A stretch of 64,000 nt of DNA from Tetradesmus obliquus (taxonomy: Eukaryota > Chlorophyta > Chlorophyceae > Sphaeropleales > Scenedesmaceae), in the NCBI GenBank assembly GCA_030272155.1, contig CP126196.1, positions 5,394,501-5,458,500 of the forward strand, written 5' to 3'. Positions within the stretch are counted from its first letter, which is position 1. Each line of letters begins with the position of its first letter. The translations under genes and the position numbers were made by a program. The notes beneath the pieces are model-generated. The model was not told the origin of the DNA. It did not search any database and saw only the letters and a list, made by a program, of their open reading frames with translations. Of this stretch, positions 21,541 to 33,210 are shown piece after piece.

Positions 21541-24500
21541 AAAGGGCCGCGCTTGTAATGCTTGCTACTGCGGCAGTTATGCAGGCACAGCTGTGGTGTG
21601 CAACAGCCGGCGCAGCAGCAGTTTGTGTGGCGGCAGTGGGTGATGTGTTGATCGCTTGTCATGTGTGGCATGCAACCACTGCGGTGTGTGTCTGTTAGTG
21701 ACTGCTGCTGGGCTAGGCTTGGGTCTCTTGTTGCCAGTTGCTGCTGTGTAAGCAGAGGCGGGCCTTGCGGCCTTGCGGCACTCTGAACATTGTTGTGATG
21801 TGTGCACAGCGGGGGCAACGTGCGCTGCTCCGTGCACCCATGAACTGTATGGGCCGGTTCTGTATCGTTTGGTGTTCTGTTTGGTATTCTGAACGTGTGC
21901 ATGGCCTGCTCAAACCTGCTTTCCATGCACCATGGCAGGCACTTGTGGGTCATGAATCTGAAAGATGCCGCGGCTGGAACGGCTGTGTAGTGACGGAGAT
22001 TTGCTGCATCCTTGTAGACTGGCGCATCTGAACAAAACTTGTTGTTCCTGTGTGTGCATATGTGGCACGCCCACCACGTATGCCGGTGCAGCAGAACGCG
22101 GCACACGGACTTGGTTGGTTGGTCGGCTGTGTTGGAGCACCTCCCTGTGTGCACGCAGAGTGCTCCTTTTGGCCCCTGATCAAATGGGCAGTTGCATGTC
22201 TGGAGTGCCTTTTTCGTATTGATGGATGCTCCGCAATCAGCACGAGGCTGAGCCAGCGGCCCTGCAGGCCCCTGATGGCGCTGCCTGGCCCTATGACCTG
22301 AGCACTGCAAGGGTCATGCTCGGTGTCCTGCCTCGCATGGCAATCAGCCTGTGAGACCACACTGTTTGAAGTTGAGATTGTATTGCGATACTTGTCTCTG
22401 CACAGCACATGCATAGCTAGCCGGGTAGAGAAGGCGGCGTGGGGCGTTGCCTCCTGCTGCTGTTGCATTGCTGCAGCGAAGTGCTTGTGGCGTGCTGGGC
22501 GCCAGCTGTTAGGAGAGTATAGTCTGTTGGCAGAGCACAGCATGTGCCCCCCTGATACACGTGCATTGATCAGCTGTGACGTCAAGAGCACTTGTTCGTA
22601 CTATTGCCATACCTCTGCACTGAACCCTTGCGTTGTTTGGCGGGCATCGGCCGATGCCACTAGGTACTGCCTTTGCTACTACTGGCTGTGCATTCGTTCA
22701 GCGCCACATGCCACTTTTTGTAGTAGCGGCACATCACCGGAAGCTGCAAGCTTGGCACTGCATGTGCTGATGGCTGAGCTGGCTACAAGTGGCAGAGGTT
22801 TGGTAGTTTTCGCAGCTTGCAGAACAGTGCCTGCTTTCACAACCAGATGTGAGGCGAGCGGTGCATGCTGGCCAGCTATTCTGTGGATGTTTCAACTGTG
22901 TGCCGCTTGCATGCACCCACTTTGTGCGTAGGGCTGACACAGCTGTTGTGTGTGCTTGAGCATCAGTGCTGACGCTCCTGTCTACTTTGGGCATTGCACC
23001 CTTGTTGGTCTGCAAGTCCACGTGCATGCTTCTGCTCTGTCCTTCTGGCTGAATCTTGCTGCACGCGTGCCAGAGCTCGACTCTCTGCTGCGTATGCTGC
23101 CCTGATCATTCTTAACCTGTGCACTCCTTGCACCAGGATGTGCCTCAGTAGGACCTGCACGAACTGACAGGAAACTTTGTGCCAGGCGATGATTGCGGTG
23201 CCCTGTCTTTTGTGCATGAGACTTTGTGTTTGACATTTTTATGGTTGCCGCTGGCGCATAACCTGGACGAAAAACACTCGACCAGGCGGTGCATTTGCAG
23301 CTGTGGTGCCTGCACAGACCGCAGGCAATGCCAGCTGCTGGCTGCTCATGCTGCAGTGCAGCTGTCCCCACCACAACTGTGTTGAGGGGCAGTGCTGCAA
23401 CTGCTCCGGTTCCTGAGCTAGCCCATTCTTACTTACGCTGCATCACCAACACATTTGTATGCTGCAGCAAGTGGTGTGCACGCTGCTGTGGCTGCAGCTT
23501 CAGTGAGGCTTTGCAGTGGGTTTTCCCGGCACGTGCCGTGGGTTGGTTGGTGTTGCACAGCTGCTGCTCAGCAGTGCCAATCTTGCATGAGTTCAGCAGC
23601 GCATCGCATTCTTGTGGTGGCTGAATTGAGCTGCCGTTGTGTATTCATTATCCAGCGCACCACATTCTTGTGGTGCTGAGTTGAGCTGCTCTTGTGGAAG
23701 AGTACTGCAGTGCTTCCAAGCAGAACTGTTGCCAGACAAATTCAGCAGTACTGTTTGCTGTGCCTCAAATGCATTGCGAATGAGGCAGCAGGCCGGACAG
23801 GTGTTGCTGCCGCAATCATCTGGCATGCCTCAGTACCAGGAAACGGGCTGATGTCATCGGCTGACAAATCTGCTGCTGCTGCTGCAGCTGCTGCTACTCA
23901 TGGATGGTCTGACTTGGCTATGCGAGTCTTGCTTGCGTGCTTGCTTGCTGCGGTTGTGCTGCTGGGGCGAGCCGGTGATCAGAGTTTCCGGCGGCCAGTG
24001 AATAAAATGTTTTAATTTGACGCCATTGTCGTGTGCTGCGCACGCTGTGTCTGGCGTGGCATCACCCCGCCTGTCCACATGCTGCGCATGGCGTGGCCAG
24101 CACTTGGGGCTGCCTGACAGCCTGACAGACTCAAGGCGGCACTGCAGCATGAGTTTCTGCATCAGCGTTGGTCACAGTGTTTGAACGTCGGCTGATCTTT
24201 GTGATCATTGCCAGCATGACTGGCATGGAAGGCGTGCCCGACATGCGCCGCTGCTGCGGATGTGTTTGTATGCGAGCGCAATTGACAGAGGGCTTTCACG
24301 TTGCATGTTACGATGGCGATGGTAAGGCTGCTGTTGAAGCCCTCGGCGTGGATGCTGCAGCTGTAGCTGCACAGCACATGCAGGCAGCAGCTGGGCTACA
24401 TAAAGGCAGACGGCCAGTACATCCTTGATCCTTGATGTCTCTGTCCGTGACAGCACAACACAGCACATGATACAAACATGTGCTGCCGCTGTGTTGACAT

Positions 24501-25127
24501 ATGGGTTCCATCTGGAGGCGTGTGCGCTCTTGGTGCTGCAGTGCACCTGTGGTGCGCGTTGCCATTGCTTTCAGCGTGAGCTGTGTGATAGGCAGGGCGC
24601 TGGTACTACGAGGTTGCACCCTGCATGTCTCAGCCATGACGTGTCTTGGCGTGAGCGTACCGTACGCATGCAGCGGCACTGCAGCCAGACACCCGTGTGA
24701 CACGGGCTTGTGCTAGATTGATGTACGCCTGAAAGCTGACAAGCTGGAGGTATTTATCTAAATATAACACGACGCATGGCAGACAAACACAGTTGCAGTC
24801 TGGCTGCAGTCCCGCTGCATGCGTACGGCGGTACACTTGCAGCTGCAAGGTGTGCAGCAAGATCCACACGCCTCCCCACCGTGATGTGTTAACAGAACTT
24901 AACAAAAACAAAACTAAACAATATACTTGAAAAACCTGGTTATTGAAGGTGAGGATATTATACGTTGAAGCCCTGTCCGTAACCGATGTCGCTGTTACGG
25001 TCGTGTCCTTTCGGAAGGAGTATATATTGACGTGCGATGGGTCTAATATCTTCTCATAGGCCATTGTATGGCGACTAACTCTGCTTATTCATTCGTGCTC
25101 TGCGGGTTTTGAACTATTCAGCGAAAT
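19453..25127. other. Long unassigned region rich in Cys/His-type codons
   Basis: Begins with the 3' region of the RRM gene (TGTAA 19777-19781). After that no recognised gene. Several open frames of 200-310 codons (minus strand 21375-22310 and 21950-22591; plus strand 20225-20704 and 22323-22931) are Cys/His/Thr-rich but match no family I know. They may be fragments of decayed mobile-element genes. A CTG run is at 21510-21540. Confidence 0.4.
20115..20240 (+). repeat. Imperfect GTAGGGTTCAC-type repeats
   Basis: tagggtt occurs four times between 20126 and 20190, spaced 10-37 bp apart (gtagggttcac, gtagggttcac, gtagggttgac, gtagggttcat), followed by agagggttgac. TAGGGTT is also a permutation of the plant-type telomere heptamer, but the spacing here is not telomeric. 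Confidence 0.6.
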
Positions 25128-25437
25128 ATGCTCGCAAACTCCAACGCCATGGCCCAGGCTGCTGCAACGGATGCAGGAGAGCAGGTTCGCATGGCTCGCA
25201 TGAGGGCAGAGCTGCTGCTGCAGCTGCTGGCCAGCATTGCCCATGGGCAATCTGCGTGCCAGGCTGGAGGCTGGCGCTGCTGTGGAGGGCCTGGCTGAAG
25301 AGGCTGGGCCCAGCAACAACCAGGCTGCAGCTGCACCTGGCGCTGATGGCGCCCTGCAGGCTGCTGTGCTTCAAGATGTGGCTGCTGCCCTCAACGCCCT
25401 GCAGCAGGCTGGTGGCCAGCAGCAGCAGCAGCCGTAG
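25128..25437 (+). CDS. Possible small hypothetical gene, split by a frame change
   Basis: From ATG 25128 (or 25149) one frame reads MLANSNAMAQAAATDAGEQV and continues as a Leu/Ala helix-like segment to about 25245. From there another frame carries on as GNLRARLEAGAAVEGLAEE and ends with a Gln tract at TAG 25435. Both parts have similar helical Ala/Leu/Glu composition, so a single-base indel near 25240-25250 or a missed short intron could join them. No family recognised. The coding call rests on composition only. Confidence 0.3.
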
Positions 25438-25440
25438 AGC

Positions 25441-27628
25441 CACGCTGGACAGGCGACAACAGTGAAAGCTGGCAGATGTGTAGGGCATTGGACGCACTAT
25501 GACGGCAGGCTGATGGAGCTTGCTCTGTGGTTTGAGCAGTGTTGCTCTTGACGCTGGCAGTGCTGTGTTGCAGCCGTGGCACCTGGTTGATTGTATGTGT
25601 TTTGGAGGAGCTTACACCCTTGTTTGTGGTTGTTGGGGTTTGAAGGCTAACATCTGGGCTAGCCAGCAGAGCTACAGTGTACTGTTTCAGCAGTGAAAAT
25701 GCGTCGCACTTGTGAAGCACACTACGTGTGCTGCCAACAGTGTGTGGTTGATCAACGACACATGTTTGGGATAAGCAGCAGATGCTTGGATTAGGCAGGA
25801 GAATGATGGTGCATGGGTGGGTCGCATGCTGCGTTGCATGCATCTGTCATCTTGTGGCAGCATGAAGTGTCGGCATTCATCTGTTTGTGGTCTTGGTACA
25901 GCTGGCATCTACATAGACAGCATTCATGCAGGCATCTGGGCCACCGCCCAAGTGTGATGGACCATGACCAGCAGCATTGCAGCTGCAGCCTGTAGAGCCA
26001 AGTACTACTGCCTAGCTGTGTGTCAACAGATGCAGTTGCCATGCGTGCCGTTGCTGTGCACTTTGCGGTCAGAGGGCACATGATGTGTCAGCAGCTGCAA
26101 ATGATTGGTTTGTTGAGTGTGAGAAAGATGCACGTACTATGTATGTTTGAAAGTGTAGAAGAAGGACATCCAGCTTTTGTTTCTCTATTTTGTGTCAAGC
26201 CGCTGCATGCAGTCAATGGGTGGGATGCATGGTGTGGGCCCAGGCCCTGCATGGGGGCTGATCATGAGCCATGTTGCTGAAGATTGTGCACACGCAGCAG
26301 CCCCAGCATCATACGCACAGGAGCATGCATGCTACATGGGCTGCATGGTGGTGTTTGAGGTGACTAAGGGCAGATGGTCCTGCAGCATGGTGTTTACACG
26401 GCTTCTATCATAACCAAAAGCTTGCTGGCATATCATGTATTGGTGTCAGCTGGTCGTCATGGGCTGTGTGACTGGCCCACATCTGTCACACACACACACG
26501 CATCATGAGCAAAGTGTAAACTGAACGGTTAGACAAATGCAACAGTTGCCAACAGTGCGGCACTGCTACTGTGGTCGCAGAGTCTGCACAAGCGCTGGTT
26601 TCAAGGGTAAAAGTTTTGATGATGGCATGGGGTTGACGGCTGCGCTTGGCATGGCTGGTCATGCATGCATCCGTGCATGCGATGGCGTGTTTAATGTTGT
26701 GGACCATGCTGTTGCAACTTTGCAGCTTTGCCTGCACCTGTTGGCGCCCGCATATGACTAGTGATGTGTTGCTCCCCCCCATTGCAATGGGCAGCCAACA
26801 GCACAGCCACAGCTGGCATGGCCCTGCTGTGGCCATAGCTCTGACATTGGGGTTATATGCAATGTACTGCTATACAACGCTTTGTCGGCTGATGGGTCAT
26901 GTGGACTGGATTATGCCCAAACGGGAACCAGTCACTTTCTGTAACCTCTACGAGCCAGCGTCACCTCCTGCATGGAGTGTCCGTTGCTTTGCAGAGCAAC
27001 TTTTGTAACAGATGCAGGGTACAGAGAACAGCTGCAAGCCTAGCAAGGGGCGTTAAACTTGTTGAACATGACTACAAAAGTGGCACTTCCTGGCAGGTGT
27101 TCCAAGCACAGCCACACTTCTGTGGAGCTCAGGATGTTACTGTTCTGCTTGATTCAATCAAGGCCGCCGCCCTGCAGCCAATGGAATCCACGTGCTTATG
27201 GCAGCTGAGCAGCGCATGCAGCTGGGCGCTGCAGATGCATATTGTGTACATGCATCTTACACTCACTGAGTGACATTGAGTGGAATGTCAGGTGTCAGTG
27301 ACAGCTGCAGGCATGCACGAGCAGCTACACTGCACTGTCAGGCTGACAAGGATTCAAACACATGTGGGCGCAGCATAGCAACCTGATGGACATGCTTTTA
27401 TACAAAATAGTGCATATATGTCATCAGTCATCAGTTGTACTGTGTGGTAAGTGTTGAAGCTAGCCGCCCTTATGTAACTTGCAAGTTACCTCTGCGCTTC
27501 CGTCTGCATGTTCAATGTAGGCTTGGTCAAGACTCGCCCTCACTGGGCTTAGTGCCTGGTTGCTGAACAGCCCCGCCACCGAGAAGCAAACTGCTGTTGG
27601 TTTTCTATCTGCTGGCAGCCTCGATAAC
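25441..27628. other. Unassigned interval
   Basis: No recognisable exons. Many gcatgc and tgcatgc words. An open frame on the minus strand at 27460-27651 (VCFSVAGLFSNQALSP) abuts the solo retroelement copy and shows no known motif. Confidence 0.35.
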
Positions 27629-28452
27629 AGCAGTGCAAACAGAAATAACATGTCAGGTCAACCTAATGTCTGCAGCAACCTGGAGTTTGACCGGCCTTCA
27701 CTAGGCACTGGTACGCAAGTAGCGCAAAGGTAGCATACTCATTAAATGCAACTTTCAACAACGAATCTAAATCAAATTGAGCCACTATATGGGGTGCTGT
27801 GTAACGTATAGTGCTTGCAAACCACCTGTTACGCCCCGACTCTTTGAATTTCGCGGGTTTGTTATCTGCTGCTTTCTGCTGCTATAGGGCGCTGCTGTAA
27901 GCACATATGTATTCATGTAACCGGTTCTACTTCTGGGCAGCACCTGCTGGCTGATCAGGCTCTGCAGTTGTGGTGTGCCAAGTGCCCTGCCGCTGTTGTT
28001 GCTGTCTGCTGTCTGGCCCTGTACGCTGCGCGCTGCGCTGCTACTGCTAATCTTGTTGCTTATCACAGATCAACGTTTGAGCATTAGAGGCAGCTTGACA
28101 CAGCTGCTGCGCGTGTGCAGCTAGGGTGGTTGAGCACAGTTGGTTGAGTGCTGCCAGTCCACACACTCTCCTGCAGACATTCATCTTGTGTGATCACGCT
28201 CAATTCTGGAGCTGAAAAAAACTAGCAGTTGGGAGCGGGCGCTGCAAGCAGGTGAGGTGCCTGCAGTACAGCTGACATGCAAGCAAACCAAGGCAGCAGG
28301 TCCAGCAGCTGTGCCTTGCTGTACCTACCACAAGCAGCAGGTTGCTGTGCCAGCATGTCTGTTACTTTGTGTTGTATGACGTTTTAGCTCAGCTGGGGGT
28401 CACTACCTTTGTACCCTACCCCACTGGTATCTGAGATACTGGCCAGGGTCTA
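27629..28452 (+). mobile_element. Solo copy of the DIRS-like element's 5' terminal region
   Basis: This segment is, in reverse orientation, about 90% or more identical by eye to 47690-48492, the 5' terminal region of the DIRS-like element. Shared stretches include gcagtgcaaacagaaataac at the left edge, gtgctgctaagcacat-like segments in the middle, cattcatcttgtgtgatcac, and taccctaccccactg at the right edge. No RT or recombinase coding follows. It is therefore a solo terminal region, or the remnant left after deletion of the body. Its right edge lies about 275 bp upstream of the SBP gene's start codon. Confidence 0.85.
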
Positions 28453-28646
28453 GTGACTCATGATCGAGTACTTGTTCCGCCCCGTCGCAGCCATCGAAAA
28501 GTAATCAAGGCAAACACTTGGGGCTTTGGGTGAAGCTTTGCATCCCGCCGTGTGCTCAGTGCAGACTGAAAGTCCCCGTGCCACTCTTGTGATCAGAGTC
28601 TCCTGCGTGTGACGTAAGCAGCAGCGTTAAATGACTGCTTAACGCA

Positions 28647-28652
28647 TATAAG
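28647..28652 (+). promoter_or_regulatory. TATA-like element of the SBP gene
   Basis: aacgcatataagtg places TATAAG about 75 bp upstream of the ATG at 28728. A GTAC core (the site bound by SBP-domain proteins, including Chlamydomonas CRR1) occurs near 28467 in gagtacttg. One 4-base site is expected by chance, so any autoregulation is speculative. Confidence 0.35.
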
Positions 28653-28727
28653 TGCGAATTGGCCGCGACTTGTCGCTTGCGGTGCACGCTGCTGCTGCAG
28701 TGTCTGAGTAAGTGAGCCGCGACCGAG

Positions 28728-31454
28728 ATGCCACAGCAGGAGGCCGTCAACGGTGTTGATGGACACCCAGGTATGTGTTACTAGCATTGCTTGCGCAACA
28801 CACGGTCCTGCAGCTGCGCTGGCTCGGCAGCCTGCCAGGCGCCCCTCCCCAAGAGTTTGCTGTGAGGCCTCACCAGAACAAGATCTCTCCTTGCCTTCTG
28901 TTGCGTTGCAGCAGAGGAAGACATCGAGCAAGAGTCGGATGAAGCAGAGGATCAGCTCTCTTCAGGCAGGGATGCATCGTCAGGGGGTGCATCCGCCCGC
29001 AAGCTGCAGTGCCAGGTGAGCATGCTAGCATGGGACACTGCTGACTGTTCACTGCCAGTACTGGTGCCAACAGCATGCCAGCTGACTTGCAGCACACATG
29101 GAAACCCACGTTTTAACGGCGTGAGAGTCCTTGCAGGCCGTCACTGTATCGTGCAGGCTGCGACGGGATCACGGTGCTCAGCTGCAGCAGCAGCTGTGCT
29201 ACTGCAAAATTACAGCATGCCATTTGCGCCACGAAAGCGTTCGCGCTGCGCTGGCGTAGCATTACCTGCAGGCGCTGGGCTGCAATCAGACAGGTGTGAA
29301 CATCAGCATGACTATCCTCATGTCCCCTGCCGCTGTGTGCCCTGCAGGCGCTGGGCTGCACTGCTGACTTGGCAGCTGATGGCAGGTACTGCATCAAGCG
29401 CCGCCTCTGCAAGCAGCACCTCAAGGTGAGCAGCCACAAGGCCTGCTCGGGAAAAAATATGCTCTACACATCAATAAAAGATGCATTTTCAGCGCGGCTC
29501 AGGACTGGCGGCAGATGCGCTGCAGTGCAGCGCGCTGCACAGATTGCCAGATGCATTGCCAGCACATGCTGTGGTGGCCTTGCCCAGCCTAGTGATGCTG
29601 CCATGAGATACGGCTGCACATGTGACGCAGCGCCTCCCCCCGCAGCTGCTGTCATACATGTGTTCCAGTGACTACATCTGCAGCTTGCATGCCTGCTGCA
29701 GGCCACCTCACTGCGGCGCAACCGCAGCGGCGCGGACGGGGAGTTCCGCTTCTGCCAGCAGGTGAGCCGGGCCAGCAGCCGCTGCATGGGACCCATGCTG
29801 CAGCTGCAGCAGCACATGCAGCGAGCGATGTTCGTGCTGTCCCGCTGCATGTCAGCCAGGCCAGGCGCCAGCAGCCCATGCTGCAGCTGCAGCAGCATAT
29901 GCTGCAGGTGCTGCAGCAACCCCAGGGAAGGTATAACAGCATTACAGCCCCAACTCGTGTTGCCAGTGCAGTGCCAGGTTGCAGCTAGCAGCCTGATGGG
30001 ACAAGGGGAGCGATGTTCGTGTTGTCCCGGTGCATGTGAGCCAGGCCAGAGGCCAGCAGCACATGCTGCAGCTGCCGCAGCACATGCAGCGATGGGCCAG
30101 CAGCACATGGTGCAGCTGCTGCAGCACATGCGGCGAGGGGCCAGCAGCAGCTGCTACAGCTGCCGCAGCTGCAGCTCATACAAAACTGGCAGCTCCTGAA
30201 CGTTAAACAGGCAGTGCAGCTGCAGCTCATGCACAGCACATGCATGGTGCTGGCAGCACCACAGCGCTGGCAGCGTTGCAGGCACCGGACGCCCCTGATG
30301 CTGCACATCTTGCTGCAGAGCCGGCCGCTGCTGATGGATGGTTGTACTCAGCCTCGTGTGCCTGCTGCTGCTGCTGCTGCTGCTGTTGGCAGTGTGGCAA
30401 GCTGGAGCCGCTCAGTGCCTTTGAAGGCATGAAGAGGTGAGCAGCAGCAGCAGCAGCGGCGGCGGCTTGACCTGCCAGCCAGCCGTCGGGTTCATGGAGA
30501 GTTGTGCACAGCAAGACAGCCACAGCTGCAGATGGGTGCGGGTGCAAGCCACTGTACTGCACATAGCATAGCAAAAGTGTGCCATGTGGCAACACTGTAC
30601 AGGAGAGATGGACAATGCAGTGGGTTGGTCAACTGTGCAGCATGCCTAGGGCGTGTGTCATGAAATAGTTCAACCAGGGCTAGTGCTGGTACATACGTCA
30701 AGTGTGTGGCTGCAGCAAAGCACACAACATGGTTTGCATGCATGCTTCACCTGCTGACTATGACCCGGTCACTACAAGCACCCTGAACACGTTTGTAGCA
30801 TTGCATCCGCAGGAGTTGCAAGGTGCAGCTTGAGCGGCGCCGAGTTGGCGCCAGTGCAGCGCGCAAGCAGCGCGCCTCAGAACAAGGCACAAGCTTTGCT
30901 GCAGGCCGGCACCTGACCAACTGCCACATGGGGCTCCAGTCAATCCCACTGGCATCAGCCCCACTCCCAGCAGCAGCAGCAGCAGCAGGAGCAGCAGGAG
31001 GAGCAGGTTTGCTGGCCCAGTTTGAGCAGTTGCAGCACCTCAAAGCGATGCAGCAGCAGCTAGAGCAACAGTTGCTGCTGCAGCTGCAGCACCAGACCAG
31101 CGACGCTGCGAGTGCTGCAGCTGCAGTTGGATGCACTGACTGGCCCGGTGTAATGCCTCCAGTCACGGCTGCAATGCAGGCTTGCTGGCAGCCAGAGCTG
31201 CTTGCAAACGGCAGTGGCATGTCTGCTACAAGCACACTTGGCCTGCGTCCGGCTGCAGCAGCTGATGCAGTTGTCGGGTCACATACTGAACCAACACATG
31301 GCCGGCTGCCTACACATGCACAGCTGTTGCAGGGTATGATGCCAAATGCACAGTTATCTGCCAACAATCAGTGTCAGCTGAACCCCCTGGCAAGCCCAAA
31401 ACAGCAGGAGCAGCAGCAGCAGCTGGTGCTGCAGGCTGAAATGCAGCAACACAT

Positions 31455-31490
<36 letters not shown>

Positions 31491-32363
31491 CATGCAGCAG
31501 CAGCAGCAGCACATGCAGCAGCAGCAACAGATGCAGCAGCAGCAGCAGCAGCAAGTGGAGCACGCCGAGCTGCACCGGCAGCTGCTGCAGCTGCAGGAGC
31601 AGCTACAGCTCCACAAGCAGCAGCTACAGGCGCAGCTGCTGTCCGCCCAGCAGCAGCAGCATTTGCTACAGCCGACAGCAGCACCTCTGTCTGAACCAGC
31701 GCTTGATGACGAAGCAGAGGCAGAAAAGCCAGCAACCGGAGTGCCAGCTGTGGTGCCTTTGCTGCCGCGCTTTGCTGGCAGCAGCAGTGCGGCACCACAC
31801 ACTGCCAGCACTGACCCTGTAGGGCCAAGCTTGGCCGGCCAGGCCCGCACAGTGACTCCAAGCAACGTGGCGGCATGCTTGGCAGGCAATGCGCCCGATG
31901 CAGCCCGCTGCTCAAGCACTGCTGCTGGCGCGAGGGTGGCCAGCGATGCTTGCCCAGCACCAGGGCTAGCAGGCGTTGCGTACAACAGTACAGGGGCTGC
32001 TGCAGGGCCAGCCGCTGCAGGCGGCAGTGCAGCAACATATGGGCCGCTCATGCAGCTGATGACGCAGCGCAGTGCTGCACTAGGCAGCAACGAAGCGCCT
32101 TCCACTGCAGTAGCAGCATCGACTGCTGCTGCTGCAGCTGATGCTGATGCTGCTGCTGCTACAGCGTCACCTGGTGCGGGCGCAGCATGGCTGTCGGCAG
32201 TAGAAGCTGCTGTGCTGAGCATGGACGTGGACTCATTTGCCAAGATCTTGGAGATGCTGCCTGCGGGGTCGATGATGAGCGGCAAGGACATCAACTCGGC
32301 TGATGTGGCGCTGCTGATGGAGTCGTTCATGCAAGACCTGCAGGCTGGCATGCTCAGCCAGCC

Positions 32364-32395
<32 letters not shown>

Positions 32396-33210
32396 GGTCT
32401 GAGCTTGCCCCAGCGGCGCAAGGTGTGTCTCCCTTTGTAGCTGCTGCGCAGTCTGCGGTGCCGTGGGAGGCTGACGCAACGCGGTACTGCGGCGAGTTTG
32501 CCAGCAGCAGCAGCAGGAGCAGCGGCAAGGCAGCTGCAGCACACATGGCGTTGCCTGCTGCTGTGGCGGGGGTATCAGCACAGGTCAGCAGTACAGAAGC
32601 TGTCAGCAGTGCACCGCAAGCTGTGGTCATTTCAGCATCTGCAGCGCCGCAGCTTGCACGTGGTAGTGCAGCCGCACCCGTGGCCAACAGCATCGAGCTT
32701 GCGGCTGCAGCTGCAGCAGCTCCATCCCCGTTGCTTTCAGCGGCACTGCGCCATAGCACGATCGAAGACACGTACGGCGCGCTGCTTGCGTCACAGCCTG
32801 GGCTGCAGGGCTGCGCGTCGCTGATGAGCATCGCCATGGAGGGCGCGACATCGTTTGACAACATGACGGAGGTGCTAGGTGCAGCGCTGGCGGAGGCAGA
32901 GGCACGGCAGCAACAGCAGCAGCAGCATCAGCAGCACTTGGTGAGGGACCTTGAGCAGGCAGCGGATGACCCAGTGCTGCAGCCGCTGTGGACAGGCGGT
33001 GCTGCCTTTGCGCCACCTGCAGCAGTGCCCGCAGCCGCCCCTGCAGCAGGTATGAGTGCTGCGACTGCTGTAGCAACAGGTGCACTGCAGCCTGACATGA
33101 AGACCCTTGAAAGCATTCAAGGTGGCATGCCAGCAGCTGCAGCAGCGGCAGCAGCAGCAGTGTGGGTGCCAGGTGGCATGCCTGGTTTCATCAGCGAGTG
33201 CTGCGACTGA
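28728..33210 (+). CDS. SBP-box (SQUAMOSA promoter-binding-like) transcription factor, 6 exons
   Basis: Exons: 28728-28770, 28912-29015, 29348-29425, 29702-29761, 30393-30436, 30813-33210; all GT-AG with agreeing phases, 908 residues. An acidic N-terminus (EEDIEQESDEAEDQ) precedes the SBP domain at roughly residues 47-125. The first zinc site is CQALGC...RRLCKQH. The second is CQQCGKLEPLSAF...KRSC. The nuclear-localisation basic stretch is KRSCKVQLERRR...RKQR. In canonical SBP domains the second site is CQQCSRFH; here the His position is Glu, so one zinc ligand looks missing. The domain is split over five exons, against one intron in land plants. The remaining 780 residues are Gln/Ala-rich with two helical patches (LSMDVDSFAKILEML, TSFDNMTEVLGAALAEA). 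SBP proteins bind GTAC cores; the algal CRR1 relative controls copper and hypoxia responses, but this one lacks visible ankyrin repeats. Confidence 0.92.
29265..29284 (+). repeat. Echo of the SBP exon 3 start in the preceding intron
   Basis: cctgcaggcgctgggctgca at 29265-29284 is identical to the true acceptor and exon start at 29341-29360. The echo keeps a usable-looking CAG acceptor and diverges directly after it. Confidence 0.75.
29800..30180 (+). repeat. Internal repeats in SBP intron 4
   Basis: gagcgatgttcgtgctgtcc near 29823 recurs with one difference near 30007, each followed by a gtgagcc/tcagccaggcca word resembling the exon 4 donor context (gtgagccgggcca at 29762). The units catgctgcagctgc(a/c)gcagcacatgcagcga also recur. 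The intron appears to have grown by duplication. Confidence 0.65.
31441..31560 (+). repeat. Coding CAG (poly-Gln) tract
   Basis: Interrupted (CAG)n with ATG/CAC interruptions (QHMQQQ units) inside SBP exon 6. It yields a long Gln-rich segment on the coding strand and poly-Cys or poly-Ala shadows in other frames. Confidence 0.9.

Noticed and set aside
21375-22310. 311-codon minus-strand frame as a gene
   Set aside because: Cys/His/Thr-rich with a CTG-derived Gln run and no known domain; the overlapping frame at 21950-22591 is equally open.
31310-32864. Minus-strand Ala/Cys-rich frame of 496 codons
   Set aside because: It is the antisense shadow of the Gln/Ala-rich SBP exon, which has a complete exon chain and domain on the plus strand.
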